Below are positions 8,125 through 16,893 of a stretch of 64,000 nucleotides of DNA, one piece after another; position 1 is the first letter of the stretch, and every line of letters begins with the position of its first letter. This stretch comes from Roseibium sp. GTDB lineage: Bacteria > Pseudomonadota > Alphaproteobacteria > Rhizobiales > Stappiaceae. The DNA lies in contig JAEPNV010000012.1 of the NCBI GenBank assembly GCA_017643215.1, forward strand, positions 62,001 to 126,000. Reading direction: 5' to 3'. Both the position numbers and the translations under genes were made by a program. Below the pieces are notes generated by a model. The model did no database searches. It was not told where the DNA came from and saw only the letters and a program-made list of their open reading frames with translations.

Positions 8125-8517
8125 TCAGTTTTGCGGTTCGATCAAGTCCCATTTGTTGCCAAATGGGTCCTGAAACACAGCCACGGTACCGTAGACTTCA
8201 AGGCGCGGTTCTTCCAGAAATGTGACACCCTTTTCTGTCATCGCCGTGTGGTCGCGGACAAAATCATCTGTCTGCAGAAACAGGAACACGCGCCCGCCGG
8301 TCTGATTGCCGATGGCGGCCAATTGATCCCGACCATCGGCTTTGGCCAACAAAAGCCTTGTTTCAGAGCTTCCGGGCGGAGCAACAAGAACCCAGCGCTT
8401 CGATGCTGACAGCGGCGTGTCCTCGATCTACACAAAGCCGAGGGCATCCACATAAAAGGCAATAGCTTCGTCATAGTCCGGCACCAGAAGCGTAACGCCT
8501 GAAAGGTGTTGACCCAT
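8125..8517 (-). pseudogene. VOC/glyoxalase-family gene with premature TAG
   Basis: Reading from the ATG at 8517 gives a good vicinal-oxygen-chelate N-terminus (VTLLVPDYDEAIAFYVDALGF) interrupted by TAG at codon 30 (8428-8430). The frame then continues without further stops through IEDTPLSASKRWVLVAPPG to a normal C-terminus (VAVFQDPFGNKWDLIEPQN), 130 codons in all. One substitution explains the break; no frameshift is needed. Such proteins bind a metal through paired beta-alpha-beta-beta-beta modules and act as dioxygenases, glyoxalases or resistance proteins. It lies 8 nt after the preceding co-directional gene. A sequencing error is possible. Confidence 0.75.
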
Positions 8518-8525
8518 ACCACTTC

Positions 8526-8942
8526 CTACTGGGATCGGCGATAGACGGAGATGTTCTTGTAGCTGGCCACATCGACGAGATGCACGGTCTGCGTCACGGT
8601 CAACGTGTTGCCGTCCTCCGACACTTCCCGGTCCGCCTTCATGATCGTCAGTGGGCCCCGCCGGGCCTCCGAAACCAGGTTCCGATCGCCCTCAAAGACC
8701 AGACGCATGGCGTCCACAAGACCGCTTTTACCGAGTTTGACCTCCGGCCCATCCGGGATCGCCTCGAACGTGTCATTGGTGACTTCGCCTTCAGGGCTGA
8801 CCTGGTTCATGGTGAACCGGGCCATGCCGAAATAATCCTCGATCTTCAAGGTCGCGCTTTTCGGCGGATCGCCCTGCTCGAATGTGCTTTCCGCAGTGTC
8901 GAGGATCCAGGTGCCCAGGAAGGGGGTGATGGTGTCGCTCAT
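8526..8942 (-). CDS. Conserved hypothetical protein, lipocalin-like size
   Basis: A 138-aa soluble protein beginning MSDTITPFLGTWILD. I chose this ATG (8942) because the residues before it, in a frame that extends to 9002, fall inside the leuB terminator region. The pattern GTWILDTAEST, then alternating hydrophobic strands (ATLKIEDY, LTVTQTVHLVD) and a C-terminal YKNISVYRR, suggests an all-beta barrel related to small lipocalin-type or DUF1579-like proteins. No signal peptide or catalytic motif is visible. It is followed after 8 nt by the broken VOC gene, so the two were probably one operon. Confidence 0.6.
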   Translation of the reverse strand: MSDTITPFLGTWILDTAESTFEQGDPPKSATLKIEDYFGMARFTMNQVSPEGEVTNDTFEAIPDGPEVKLGKSGLVDAMRLVFEGDRNLVSEARRGPLTIMKADREVSEDGNTLTVTQTVHLVDVASYKNISVYRRSQ

Positions 8943-8959
8943 ACGTTGTCCAGACGGGT

Positions 8960-8995
8960 CAATGAAAAGCCGCCAACGGGATACCCGCTGGCGGC
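8960..8995 (-). terminator. Rho-independent terminator of leuB
   Basis: A 12-bp stem (8969-8980 with 8984-8995, one G-T wobble) with a 3-nt loop is followed on the minus strand by TTTTC. It lies about 46 nt beyond the leuB stop codon and just upstream of the next co-directional gene. Confidence 0.75.
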
Positions 8996-9041
8996 TGGAC
9001 ATGCAAACGCGCGCTCGCTTTGGGCAAATATCGGGTGGTGC

Positions 9042-10154
9042 TCAGGCGGTCAGGGCATCCAGTTCCGACACAATGGCATCGCCCATCGCTGCCGTGCTGA
9101 TGACCGTATCACCTTCGCCGGCGATATCCTTCGTGCGCAAGCCCTTGTCGAGGGCGTTGGCGATCGCTTGGTCGAGTTTGTCGGCCGCATCCACCAGCTC
9201 AAATGAATAACGCAGCGCCATTCCGAAGGAGGCGATCATGGCGATCGGATTGGCCGCACCTGTCCCGGCAATATCCGGTGCCGAACCATGGACCGGTTCG
9301 TACAGCGCCTTGCGCTTGCCGGTCTTGGGGTCCGGCGCGCCGAGCGACGCCGATGGCAGCATGCCGAGCGACCCGGTCAGCATGGCCGCGATGTCGGACA
9401 GCATGTCGCCAAAGAGGTTGTCTGTGACAATGACGTCGAACTGCTTCGGCCAGCGGACAAGCTGCATCGCACCCGCATCGGCCAGCATGTGATCGAGTTC
9501 GACATCCTCATAGCCGCGGCCGTGGGTCTCGGTCACCACTTCGTTCCACAGCACACCGGACTTCATCACATTCCGCTTTTCCATGGATGTGACCTTGTTG
9601 CGCCGGGTCCGGGCCAGATCGAACGCAACCTTGGAGATCCGCTCGATTTCATAGGTGTCGTAAACCTGCGTGTCGACGCCGCGTTTTTGGCCGTTGCCCA
9701 GATCGGTGATTTCCTTCGGTTCCCCGAAATAGACGCCGCCGGTCAGTTCCCGGACAATCAGAATGTCCATACCCTCGATCACGTCCTTTTTGAGAGAGGA
9801 CGCATCGGCCAATGCCGGGTAACAGATCGCCGGGCGAAGGTTGGCAAAGAGTTCCATGTCCTTGCGCAAGCGCAAAAGCCCGGCTTCCGGGCGCACATCA
9901 TAGGGAACGCCATCCCATTTCGGACCGCCGACAGCTCCGAAAATCACGGCGTCTGCCGCCATCGCCTTGGCCATGTCCTCTTCGGAAATCGCCTGCCCGT
10001 GGGCATCGTAAGCCGACCCGCCCACAAGCCCTTCGTCTGTCGAGAAACCGGTGCCGCCCTTCTCGTTGAACCAGGCGATGACCTTTTTGACCTCCGCCAT
10101 GATTTCCGGCCCGATGCCGTCACCGGGGAGGAGAAGAAGCTTTTGCGCTGCCAT
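9042..10154 (-). CDS. leuB: 3-isopropylmalate dehydrogenase
   Basis: Catalyses the NAD-dependent oxidative decarboxylation of 3-isopropylmalate to 2-oxoisocaproate in leucine biosynthesis. The 370-aa protein opens with [17 protein letters not shown]. It carries [12 protein letters not shown], the Tyr-containing [10 protein letters not shown], the metal-binding [17 protein letters not shown] and the nucleotide-binding [16 protein letters not shown], all standard for the decarboxylating dehydrogenase family. Length is normal and no insertion is seen. It is monocistronic in this window, with its own terminator downstream; leuA, leuC and leuD are not nearby. Confidence 0.97.
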   Translation of the reverse strand: MAAQKLLLLPGDGIGPEIMAEVKKVIAWFNEKGGTGFSTDEGLVGGSAYDAHGQAISEEDMAKAMAADAVIFGAVGGPKWDGVPYDVRPEAGLLRLRKDMELFANLRPAICYPALADASSLKKDVIEGMDILIVRELTGGVYFGEPKEITDLGNGQKRGVDTQVYDTYEIERISKVAFDLARTRRNKVTSMEKRNVMKSGVLWNEVVTETHGRGYEDVELDHMLADAGAMQLVRWPKQFDVIVTDNLFGDMLSDIAAMLTGSLGMLPSASLGAPDPKTGKRKALYEPVHGSAPDIAGTGAANPIAMIASFGMALRYSFELVDAADKLDQAIANALDKGLRTKDIAGEGDTVISTAAMGDAIVSELDALTA

Positions 10155-10323
10155 GGAAGTTCGTCCCGTTTATCTGGAAATTGTTGTCGGGCATGGGTTA
10201 GCGCCTTGCCGGTTCGCTGACAAGCACAGGGCACTTGCGAAGAGTTCAACTGCGGCTGAAGAAAGCCTCACCCTGGCAAACGCAGGGCGCCGGCCTTTTC
10301 CGGCGTCTGCTGATGCCGAAAGC

Positions 10324-10353
10324 TGCGGCCGTTCTTCAAACAAACCGGCCGCA
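10324..10353. terminator. Possible terminator after the M20 amidohydrolase
   Basis: TGCGGCCG (10324-10331) pairs with CGGCCGCA (10346-10353) around a 14-nt loop, 16 nt past the amidohydrolase stop. On the minus strand it is followed only by AGCTTTC, so it would be a weak intrinsic terminator. The 214-nt gap to leuB holds nothing else I can identify. Confidence 0.4.
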
Positions 10354-10368
10354 ACTCTTTTCGGGGCG

Positions 10369-11541
10369 TCAAGCTGCGGCCGGCAATGCGGTCTCGACGA
10401 GGCGGACCCAATAGGAGCAGCCGACCGGGATCAGGTCGTCGTTGAAGTCATACTCCGGATGGTGAAGCCCGGCGGTGTCGCCGTTACCGGCGAAGATGAA
10501 GGCGCCGGGACGCTCCTGCAACATGTAGGAAAAATCCTCACCGCCCATCATGGGGGCAATATCGGGGTTAACTTTACCGACCCCGGCAATTTCACCGGCA
10601 ATGCTCACGGCAAAGTCGGTCTGTTCATCGTGGTTGGCCGTCACCGGATAGCCGCGCCGGAATTCCACAGTGGCCGTTGCCCCAAATCCCTCGGCGATGG
10701 AGACGGCGATGGACTTCATCCGGTCCTCGGCCAGATCGCGCACGCCCGGGTCGAGCGTACGTACGGTGCCGCGCAGCACGGCTTCCTGGGGGATCACGTT
10801 GAACGCGTTTCCAGCGTTGAATGTGGTGACGGAGACCACCACGGATTTCAGCGGATCGGCGTTGCGGCTCGCAATCGTCTGGAGCACCGCCACGATCTGG
10901 CTTCCAACGACTATTGGATCAATGGTCTGATGCGGTTTGGCCGCATGTCCGCCGCGGCCCGTGATGGTGATCTTGAACTCGTCTGTCGCCGCCATGATCG
11001 GGCCCTTTCGGATGGCGAATTCACCCACTGGCATGCCGGGATAATTGTGCATGCCGTAGACCTCATCGATCTGCCAGCGAGTCATCAGGCCGTCGTCGAT
11101 CATCGCCTTGGCGCCGGCACCGCCCTCTTCGGCCGGCTGAAAGATCACGACGACCGTGCCGTCGAAATTCCGGGTTTCGGCAAGGTATTTGGCGGCGCCC
11201 AAAAGCATGGCCGTATGGCCATCGTGACCGCAGGCGTGCATCTTGCCCGGCACCTTGGAGGCATAGGGCTTGTCTGTCGCTTCTTCGATTGGCAGCGCAT
11301 CCATGTCGGCTCGCAGGCCAACCGAGCGTCCGGCACCGCCATTGCGGCCCCTGATCACGCCGACCACTCCTGTCTTGCCGATGCCGGTCGTGACCTCGTC
11401 GACGCCGAAGCTTTCCAATAGCTCTGCGACTTTCTGGCCCGTGCGGACCGTCTCATAGAGGATTTCCGGGTTTTCGTGAAAATCGCGACGCCAGGCGGTG
11501 ATCTCGTCGGCAAGATCTGCCAAGCGGTTGACGATAGGCAT
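10369..11541 (-). CDS. M20 family amidohydrolase (hippurate/N-acyl-amino-acid hydrolase-like)
   Basis: A 390-aa zinc or manganese aminoacylase of the M20D type. Metal-binding and catalytic signatures are present: GLRADMDALPIEE, MHACGHDGHTAMLLGAAKYL, IFQPAEEGGAGAKAM, GMHNYPGMPVGEFA, and the dimerisation-domain motif GRGGHAAKPHQTIDPI. The C-terminus has MMGGEDFSYML. The family removes acyl groups from amino acids, with members such as HipO, IAA-amino-acid hydrolase and N-acetyldiaminopimelate deacetylase. The actual substrate cannot be told. It is a single gene with no pathway partner adjacent. Confidence 0.88.
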   Translation of the reverse strand: MPIVNRLADLADEITAWRRDFHENPEILYETVRTGQKVAELLESFGVDEVTTGIGKTGVVGVIRGRNGGAGRSVGLRADMDALPIEEATDKPYASKVPGKMHACGHDGHTAMLLGAAKYLAETRNFDGTVVVIFQPAEEGGAGAKAMIDDGLMTRWQIDEVYGMHNYPGMPVGEFAIRKGPIMAATDEFKITITGRGGHAAKPHQTIDPIVVGSQIVAVLQTIASRNADPLKSVVVSVTTFNAGNAFNVIPQEAVLRGTVRTLDPGVRDLAEDRMKSIAVSIAEGFGATATVEFRRGYPVTANHDEQTDFAVSIAGEIAGVGKVNPDIAPMMGGEDFSYMLQERPGAFIFAGNGDTAGLHHPEYDFNDDLIPVGCSYWVRLVETALPAAA

Positions 11542-11663
11542 GGGGGACTCCTTGAAAACAGCAAATCGCTCGGGTTCAGCGCTTTGACGCTAACCTACTG
11601 CAAGCGGGCGAAAGGGAAAGTGGGCACGGCAAAAAAAGCCGGTGTGATGATGGCCGGTTTCGG

Positions 11664-12395
11664 TCAGGTTGTCGAATTGGCGGGGGGCATCAGGCGGTAC
11701 ACGGCCGACTTTTTAACGTCCACGTCTTCCAACGCACCGACCACCGGGACCGTGTATTCGGCCAGGAGCTGAAGTCTTGCTCGCGGAAGGTAGGAGCGCC
11801 CCGGATCGCCGATCAGGACCGGTAGACCGGTTTCAACGACCCGCTCCAGAAAGCCAAGAACAGCCCGGGCCATGGCAGCGTCATAAAACACATCGCCGCT
11901 AAAGATGATATCGGCGTCCGGGACCGATTGACCGGTGATGTCATCGGTCACGGTCTCAATTTCAACGCCGTTCTCTTTCGCGTTGAGTTGTGCGGCGGTG
12001 GCGGCAAATGGGTCCAGGTCGACACACATGCACCGGGCCGCGCCGGCCTTCATGGCCGCGATGCCGACAAGTCCCGATCCGGAGGCAAAATCGAGAACGG
12101 CCTTCCCGTCGACTATTCCTGGATTGTCAAGAATATAACGGGCGAGCGCCTGACCGCCGGCCCAGGCAAACGCCCAAAAGGGTGGCGGCAGGCCAAGCGC
12201 GCCAAGCTCTTCCTCGGTCTTTTGCCAAAGGCTTATCGCCTCGTCGGCAAGATGGAGCCGGATGTCCTCCGCATGCGGAACCGGCTTCACCTGTGTTTCG
12301 GCACGGATGAAGATTTCCGGGTCCAGGATGGAGGCGTTCAGCGGTTCATGCGGGTTCTTCCAACCCGCCCATTTCGCAGACGATCTTCCACTCAT
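11664..12395 (-). CDS. Class I SAM-dependent methyltransferase (protein-lysine/nicotinamide methyltransferase-like)
   Basis: A 243-aa Rossmann methyltransferase. Motif I is VLDFASGSGLVGIAAMKAGA, followed by an acidic loop VDLDPFA and the post-II region DADIIFSGDVFYD, a pattern of the nicotinamide N-methyltransferase-like or electron-transfer-flavoprotein lysine methyltransferase group. The only ATG in frame is at 12395, making the gene overlap the end of the EVE-domain gene by 50 nt; a CTG at 12341 immediately before NASILDPEIF would remove the overlap. Thus the exact start is uncertain. It is the last gene of the leftward run that includes EVE, YciI, gpsA, NUDIX and tsaD. Confidence 0.8.
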   Translation of the reverse strand: MSGRSSAKWAGWKNPHEPLNASILDPEIFIRAETQVKPVPHAEDIRLHLADEAISLWQKTEEELGALGLPPPFWAFAWAGGQALARYILDNPGIVDGKAVLDFASGSGLVGIAAMKAGAARCMCVDLDPFAATAAQLNAKENGVEIETVTDDITGQSVPDADIIFSGDVFYDAAMARAVLGFLERVVETGLPVLIGDPGRSYLPRARLQLLAEYTVPVVGALEDVDVKKSAVYRLMPPANSTT

Positions 12396-12771
12396 CGTCG
12401 GTCACGGGTTGAACGGACAACCGCATCGAGGTGACCAGCGCCATGTTTTGAAGGCGCGGCTCAGCCTTCACGTCCGCCAACGTGACCGGCCGCGGCAAGT
12501 CGCGCACGGCTTTGAAATCGACGCACTCCCAGCGCGGATCATCGGTGGTGCTGTCCGGGTGGATTTCACTACAGACCTCAACAATCCCGACAACTTCCTT
12601 GCCGATGTTGGAGTGGTAGAAGAAGGCCCGGTCGCCGATTTCCATCTCCCGCATGTTGTTGCGGGCCTGGTAATTGCGGATGCCGTCCCATTCCTCGCCT
12701 GCGTCGCCTTTGGCCTTTTGCTGCTCCCACGACCACTTGTCGGGCTCGGACTTGATCAACCAATACCGCAC
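12346..12771 (-). CDS. EVE domain protein
   Basis: A 141-aa single-domain EVE (PUA-like) protein. It opens with MRYWLIKSEPDKWSW and continues with GEEWDGIRNYQARNNMREM and DRAFFYHSN, the conserved blocks of the thymocyte nuclear protein 1 group. Family knowledge suggests binding of modified bases in nucleic acid; no catalytic motif is present. The start is a GTG at 12771 placed directly against the YciI stop (TAG then GTG) with GGAGG 8 nt upstream, so translation is coupled. It is not next to a restriction system, so a housekeeping role is more likely than defence. Confidence 0.85.
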   Translation of the reverse strand: MRYWLIKSEPDKWSWEQQKAKGDAGEEWDGIRNYQARNNMREMEIGDRAFFYHSNIGKEVVGIVEVCSEIHPDSTTDDPRWECVDFKAVRDLPRPVTLADVKAEPRLQNMALVTSMRLSVQPVTDDEWKIVCEMGGLEEPA

Positions 12772-13062
12772 CTAAACCGCCTCCGGATTCTTCAAGGCCC
12801 AGTTCCAGGGCCGGATCTCCACGTTTTCAAACAGATCGGCCCTTGCATAAGGATCTTCTTGTGAAATCGCCAGAGCCTCGTCCCGGCTGGCGGCTTCGAT
12901 CACGAGCAGCGAACCGGTCATGGTGCCCTCGTCATCCAGAAACGGGCCGGCCGCTTTCAGGTTGTTGCCGAGGCTTTTCAGAAAATCCAAATGCGCACCG
13001 CGGTTGTCCAAACGGGTTTGAAACGCGCCTGGCTTGTCGGTGCAGATAAAGGCGTAGAGCAT
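12772..13062 (-). CDS. YciI-like protein
   Basis: A 96-aa dimeric alpha/beta-barrel (YCII) family protein. It begins MLYAFICTDKPGAFQTR, contains HLDFLKSLG, AAGPFLDDEGTMTGSLLVIEA and the conserved DPYARADLFENVEIRPW. The His-Asp pair typical of the family (HLDFL and the downstream DPYA) is present. I chose the ATG at 13062, preceded by GGAG, because the frame upstream to 13167 overlaps gpsA and looks non-coding. Its function is unknown; it is commonly found beside gpsA in this order in alphaproteobacteria. Confidence 0.85.
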   Translation of the reverse strand: MLYAFICTDKPGAFQTRLDNRGAHLDFLKSLGNNLKAAGPFLDDEGTMTGSLLVIEAASRDEALAISQEDPYARADLFENVEIRPWNWALKNPEAV

Positions 13063-13144
13063 GGTCGGTTTCTCCGGCTTGGACTGACATGTAAAAAGCA
13101 AATCGCAAAAGGCGATCGAGCTTCCGAATGGACAAGGGTTGATC

Positions 13145-14149
13145 TTAAGGAGCGCTCTCGTGCGCAAGCGGACGGGCCATCAAGGCGTTGAGGGCGCCAT
13201 CGATTGAAAGGCCGTCGTCGATCATGGCAGCGACTGTCTGACAAATCGGCAGTTCAATGCCAAGATCCCGCGCGATGCGGACGGCGATGCGGGCTGTGAA
13301 CACGCCCTCAACCAGTTTTTGCCCGCTGTCCGCCAATTCGGCGGCCGACGCGCCTTCGCCAAGCCGAACGCCGAAGCTGAAATTACGCGACTGGGCTGAG
13401 GAACACGTCAGCACAAGATCCCCAAGGCCGGACAGGCCGGTCAGCGTTTCCGGCCGGGCTGTCATGGCGGCCCCAATCCGCGTGAGCTCGGCAAATCCCC
13501 TGGCAATGAGCGCGGCCTGGGCGCTGGCGCCGAGTTTGCGGCCGACTACGGCACCGGAGGCGATTGCGAGTACATTTTTCAACGCGCCACCGACTTGAAC
13601 GCCGACAATATCGGTCGATGCATAGGGACGGAACGCGGGGGCCGCCAGCGCGGTGCAAAGACCGGACGCAAGCGCTTCAGAGGGAGCAGCGATCGTGACG
13701 GCCGTCGGCAGACCGCGGGCGACATCCAAAGCGAAGCTTGGGCCGGACAGCGCCGCGATGTTGGCCTCGGGCAGGACATCCCGGATGATGTCGGACAAGA
13801 GTTTGCCGGTGCCGCGCTCGATCCCCTTGGCGCACAAGATGATCGGCCCGTCAAAACCGCCCGCACCGGCGATGGCGGTACACATTTCCCGCGTGGTCTG
13901 AGCTGGCGTTACGAGCAGTACTGCGTCCGTGTTCAGGGCGGCGCTTAGATCGGTCGTCGCATCCAGATCCTCATCGAAAGTGATCCCGGGCAGGTACCGG
14001 CTGTTTTGTTTTCTCGCCCTGATTTCGGAAATCGATCCGGTGTCGCGGCCCCACAAGATGACGGTTTGCCCGGCACGGGCCGCGGTCAGGGCGAGCGCGG
14101 TGCCCCAGGCGCCGGCGCCGAGCACGCCGATCCTGGCGATCCCGCTCAT
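13145..14149 (-). CDS. gpsA: Glycerol-3-phosphate dehydrogenase [NAD(P)+]
   Basis: Reduces dihydroxyacetone phosphate to sn-glycerol-3-phosphate for phospholipid synthesis. The 334-aa protein has the N-terminal GAGAWGTALALTAA dinucleotide fold, the conserved CAKGIERGTG, LSGPSFALDVARG and the catalytic-lysine block GGALKNVLAIASG, then ARGFAELTRIGAAM and TLTGLSGLGDLVLTCSS. Its ATG overlaps the stop of the upstream NUDIX gene by 4 nt (ATGA), a sign of translational coupling. Length and motifs are fully typical. Confidence 0.96.
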   Translation of the reverse strand: MSGIARIGVLGAGAWGTALALTAARAGQTVILWGRDTGSISEIRARKQNSRYLPGITFDEDLDATTDLSAALNTDAVLLVTPAQTTREMCTAIAGAGGFDGPIILCAKGIERGTGKLLSDIIRDVLPEANIAALSGPSFALDVARGLPTAVTIAAPSEALASGLCTALAAPAFRPYASTDIVGVQVGGALKNVLAIASGAVVGRKLGASAQAALIARGFAELTRIGAAMTARPETLTGLSGLGDLVLTCSSAQSRNFSFGVRLGEGASAAELADSGQKLVEGVFTARIAVRIARDLGIELPICQTVAAMIDDGLSIDGALNALMARPLAHESAP

Positions 14150-14643
14150 TGGCCCGCCTCCGCCAACCGTGCCTTAAGGGCCGGAAGCAAAGCGCCGAAT
14201 CCCATGTAGAATGCATCATCCGCCGTGGCGGTTCGGCTTTTGAGATCAAGCCAAAAAAGACGGAACCTGATCGGTTCGCCGCCAAAACTCGGCGTCATTT
14301 CGAAATGTTCCCACTCCTCGGCCGGCTTGGATCGGATCTTAGCGTGGAACATCCGCCGGCGGTGACATCCAGTCACCGGCCGTTGCGGTTCATTCGTGTT
14401 GCCCGTTGCACGGGCCTGAGGCGCCACGAAATAGTCCTCGTCGCACAAATGGTCGACGGCCATGTCGAGGTGTAATCCGGTTTCTTCTGCGAATTCACGC
14501 CGGGCGCCAAGGAGAAAACTCTCGCCCGGATCCAGCGTGCCGCCGGGCACCTGCAGCCCGATTTCGGGATTGTCCGGCTCCTCGAACACCAGCAGGTCGT
14601 TCCGGCAGGTCAAATAGACATAGGCCTTGTGGTGAATATGCAT
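14146..14643 (-). CDS. NUDIX hydrolase
   Basis: A 165-aa protein with a complete Nudix box (GX5EX7REUXEEXGU) at about residues 35-57: GTLDPGE, then REFAEETGL. It hydrolyses an unidentified nucleoside-diphosphate-linked compound. The middle region (HFEMTPSFGGEPIRFRLFWL) supplies the beta strands of the fold. The gene sits between tsaD and gpsA, two genes that are usually adjacent in this lineage, and overlaps gpsA by 4 nt. Whether it supports tRNA t6A synthesis, lipid precursor supply or general housecleaning cannot be decided. Confidence 0.85.
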   Translation of the reverse strand: MHIHHKAYVYLTCRNDLLVFEEPDNPEIGLQVPGGTLDPGESFLLGARREFAEETGLHLDMAVDHLCDEDYFVAPQARATGNTNEPQRPVTGCHRRRMFHAKIRSKPAEEWEHFEMTPSFGGEPIRFRLFWLDLKSRTATADDAFYMGFGALLPALKARLAEAGQ

Positions 14644-14758
14644 GAACCGGATCCGCAGGCGGGTGTGATCGCCGGTTCGTAACAGGCCGGCCCGGTCTCT
14701 CCAAGGGCAAATGCTGGAAATTCACTCGCGCCCCGATCGGGTCCGAGACATCACACCG

Positions 14759-15862
14759 TTACACCTTGGCGCCCTTTTTCCCCGATCCAAGCACGCCGCT
14801 GCGGGCCTCATCGAGCGGCCAGCGCGGCCGGGGCGAAAACGCCTGATCGTCGACCGGGCCGACCGTCATACGCTCGATCCCGGCCCAGGCGATCATCGCC
14901 GCGTTGTCGGTGCACAGCGCCTGAGGCGGTGCGATAAAGCGCGCCTTTGCCGCGTCCGCGGCCTTAAGAAGTGCCGCGCGGATCGTTTGGTTGGCGGCAA
15001 CGCCGCCGGCAACAACGATCGTCGGCGGATGATCTGGATGTCGTTCTGAAAAGTCCGCCAATGCGCGTTTGGTGCGCGCCGCCAAAACATCGGCGACCGC
15101 GGCCTGAAATCCGGCGCAAAGGTCTGAGAGTGTTTGCGCGTCGATCGGCTCCAGCTTTTTCGCCTGGGTGCGCAGTGCTGTCTTGAGGCCGGCGAACGAC
15201 ATGTCCAATCCCGGGCGGTCGAGCAGCGGGCGCGGCAGAGCAAACCGCGCCGGATCGCCATGCCTGGCCCGTTTTTCGACCTCCGGACCACCGGGATAGG
15301 GAAGTCCGAGCAGCTTCGCCGTCTTGTCGAATGCCTCGCCAATGGCATCGTCAATCGTTGTTCCAAGCCGCTCATAGTTGCCGACGCCGCGGACCAGCAG
15401 GAATTGGCTGTGACCGCCCGACACAAGCAGAAGCAAAAACGGAAAATCTAGATCGTCGGTCAAGCGGGCCGTCAGGGCATGGCCTTCCAGGTGATTGACG
15501 GCGATCAGCGGCTTTCCCGCCGCCATCGCGATCGCCTTGGCCGTCATAAAGCCGACGATCACGCCGCCAATCAATCCGGGCCCGGCTGTCGCCGCGACGG
15601 CGTCAATGTCATCCCAGTCACAACCGGCCTTTTCCATGGCTTCGCGGGCGATGTGGTCGAGCACAGTGATATGCGCCCGGGCGGCGATCTCCGGAACGAC
15701 CCCGCCAAACGGGCTGTGTTCGTCCAACTGCGAGCGGATCACATTGGAGAGGATTTGCCGGTCTTTGGGACCACGGACCACGGCGGCCGCGGTTTCATCG
15801 CAGCTTGTTTCGATGCCCAAAACCGTGAGCTCTCGTAAATCGTCCTTATTGACTGATGTCAT
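14759..15862 (-). CDS. tsaD: tRNA N6-adenosine threonylcarbamoyltransferase
   Basis: Transfers the threonylcarbamoyl group from TC-AMP to A37 of ANN-decoding tRNAs, working with TsaB and TsaE. The 367-aa protein shows the ASKHA-type start [15 protein letters not shown], the metal-binding HLEGH (H124, H128), [11 protein letters not shown], and [20 protein letters not shown], with a C-terminal [12 protein letters not shown]. All are diagnostic of the Kae1/TsaD family. It is divergent from hemC, with 97 nt between the start codons. It heads the leftward run tsaD, NUDIX, gpsA, although a 115-nt gap separates it from the NUDIX gene. Confidence 0.97.
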   Translation of the reverse strand: MTSVNKDDLRELTVLGIETSCDETAAAVVRGPKDRQILSNVIRSQLDEHSPFGGVVPEIAARAHITVLDHIAREAMEKAGCDWDDIDAVAATAGPGLIGGVIVGFMTAKAIAMAAGKPLIAVNHLEGHALTARLTDDLDFPFLLLLVSGGHSQFLLVRGVGNYERLGTTIDDAIGEAFDKTAKLLGLPYPGGPEVEKRARHGDPARFALPRPLLDRPGLDMSFAGLKTALRTQAKKLEPIDAQTLSDLCAGFQAAVADVLAARTKRALADFSERHPDHPPTIVVAGGVAANQTIRAALLKAADAAKARFIAPPQALCTDNAAMIAWAGIERMTVGPVDDQAFSPRPRWPLDEARSGVLGSGKKGAKV

Positions 15863-15959
15863 CGGTCTTGCTGCATTGGTATATCTTGTCGGCGGGCTAC
15901 CTTGGTCCCGGCGATCATGTCAACTCCCCGCACGGGGCCCAGCATCGGAATCGGCAATC

Positions 15960-16883
15960 TTGCAATCAAGTCTTTTGCGAATTGGAACACGCGGCAGCGC
16001 ATTGGCGCTCGCACAGGCAAACGAAACGCGTTCGCGGTTGATGGCCGCGCACAATCTGCCCGAGGATGCGTTCGAGATCGTTGTGATCAAGACGTCGGGA
16101 GACCAAATCCAGGATAGGCCCCTTTCGGAGGTCGGCGGCAAGGGGCTGTTCACCAAGGAAATCGAGGAAGCCCTCCTGGACGGACGGATCGACCTTGCGG
16201 TTCATTCCTCCAAGGACATGCCGACGGTGCTGCCGGATGGCCTTGCCATCACAGCGTTCCTGCCGCGCGAGGATGTGCGCGATGCGTTCATTTCGCCCAA
16301 GGCGAAGACGTTGATGGATCTTCCAAATGGCGCAGTGGTTGGGTCGAGTTCTTTGCGGCGTCAGGCGATGATCAAGCGTGTGAGGCCGGACATTGACGTT
16401 GTGATGTATCGCGGCAACTTGCAGACGCGGCTTCGCAAGCTCGAAGAAGGTGAGGTCGATGCGACGTTGCTCGCACATGCCGGCCTGCGGCGCCTGGGTC
16501 TTGGTCATGTCGTCACGAGTGTTATTGAGCCGGAAGACTTCCTGCCGGCGGTTGGTCAGGGTGCCATTTGCATTGAAAGCCGGATCGACGATGACAAGAC
16601 GCTGTCGCTGCTGTTGGCCATCGACGATCCGGATACAAAGGTGCGGCTTTCGGCCGAGCGTGCCTTTCTGGCGGTCTTGGATGGCTCCTGCCGCACGCCG
16701 ATCGGCGGTCTTGCCACGTTGGACGGCACTGAGCTGACCCTTAAGGGCATCATCTTGAAGCCCGACGGCTCCAAGGTTCACCAGACCGTTCGCTCCGGCG
16801 CCCCTGGTGATGCCGCCGCGATCGGCAAAGATGCTGGTCATACCCTTAAGGCCGCAGCGGGTCCCGGGTTTCTGGACGCGTGA
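15960..16883 (+). CDS. hemC: Hydroxymethylbilane synthase
   Basis: Polymerises four porphobilinogen units into hydroxymethylbilane in tetrapyrrole synthesis. The product has [15 protein letters not shown] near its N-terminus, [24 protein letters not shown] as blocks, [11 protein letters not shown], and the dipyrromethane cofactor cysteine C244 in [11 protein letters not shown] place the start at the TTG at 15960, which gives 307 aa and an N-terminus ([12 protein letters not shown]) matching the family. The only nearby ATG (15917) is in a different frame, and the hemC frame extends upstream only through sequence antisense to tsaD. hemD follows 10 nt downstream. Confidence 0.93.
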   Translation: MQSSLLRIGTRGSALALAQANETRSRLMAAHNLPEDAFEIVVIKTSGDQIQDRPLSEVGGKGLFTKEIEEALLDGRIDLAVHSSKDMPTVLPDGLAITAFLPREDVRDAFISPKAKTLMDLPNGAVVGSSSLRRQAMIKRVRPDIDVVMYRGNLQTRLRKLEEGEVDATLLAHAGLRRLGLGHVVTSVIEPEDFLPAVGQGAICIESRIDDDKTLSLLLAIDDPDTKVRLSAERAFLAVLDGSCRTPIGGLATLDGTELTLKGIILKPDGSKVHQTVRSGAPGDAAAIGKDAGHTLKAAAGPGFLDA

Positions 16884-16893
16884 GGATTGAGCC

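Noticed and set aside
8428-8430. TAG in the VOC gene as pyrrolysine or another recoded codon
   Set aside because: No Pyl machinery expected and no conserved residue is known at this site; simple nonsense mutation is sufficient.
10051-11421. 456-codon plus-strand frame
   Set aside because: Antisense to leuB and the M20 hydrolase, both certain; composition is that of a third-position shadow.
15917-15962. Frameshift joining the ATG at 15917 to hemC
   Set aside because: A TTG start at 15960 gives a normal 307-aa HemC without any indel; no homology before it in the other frame.
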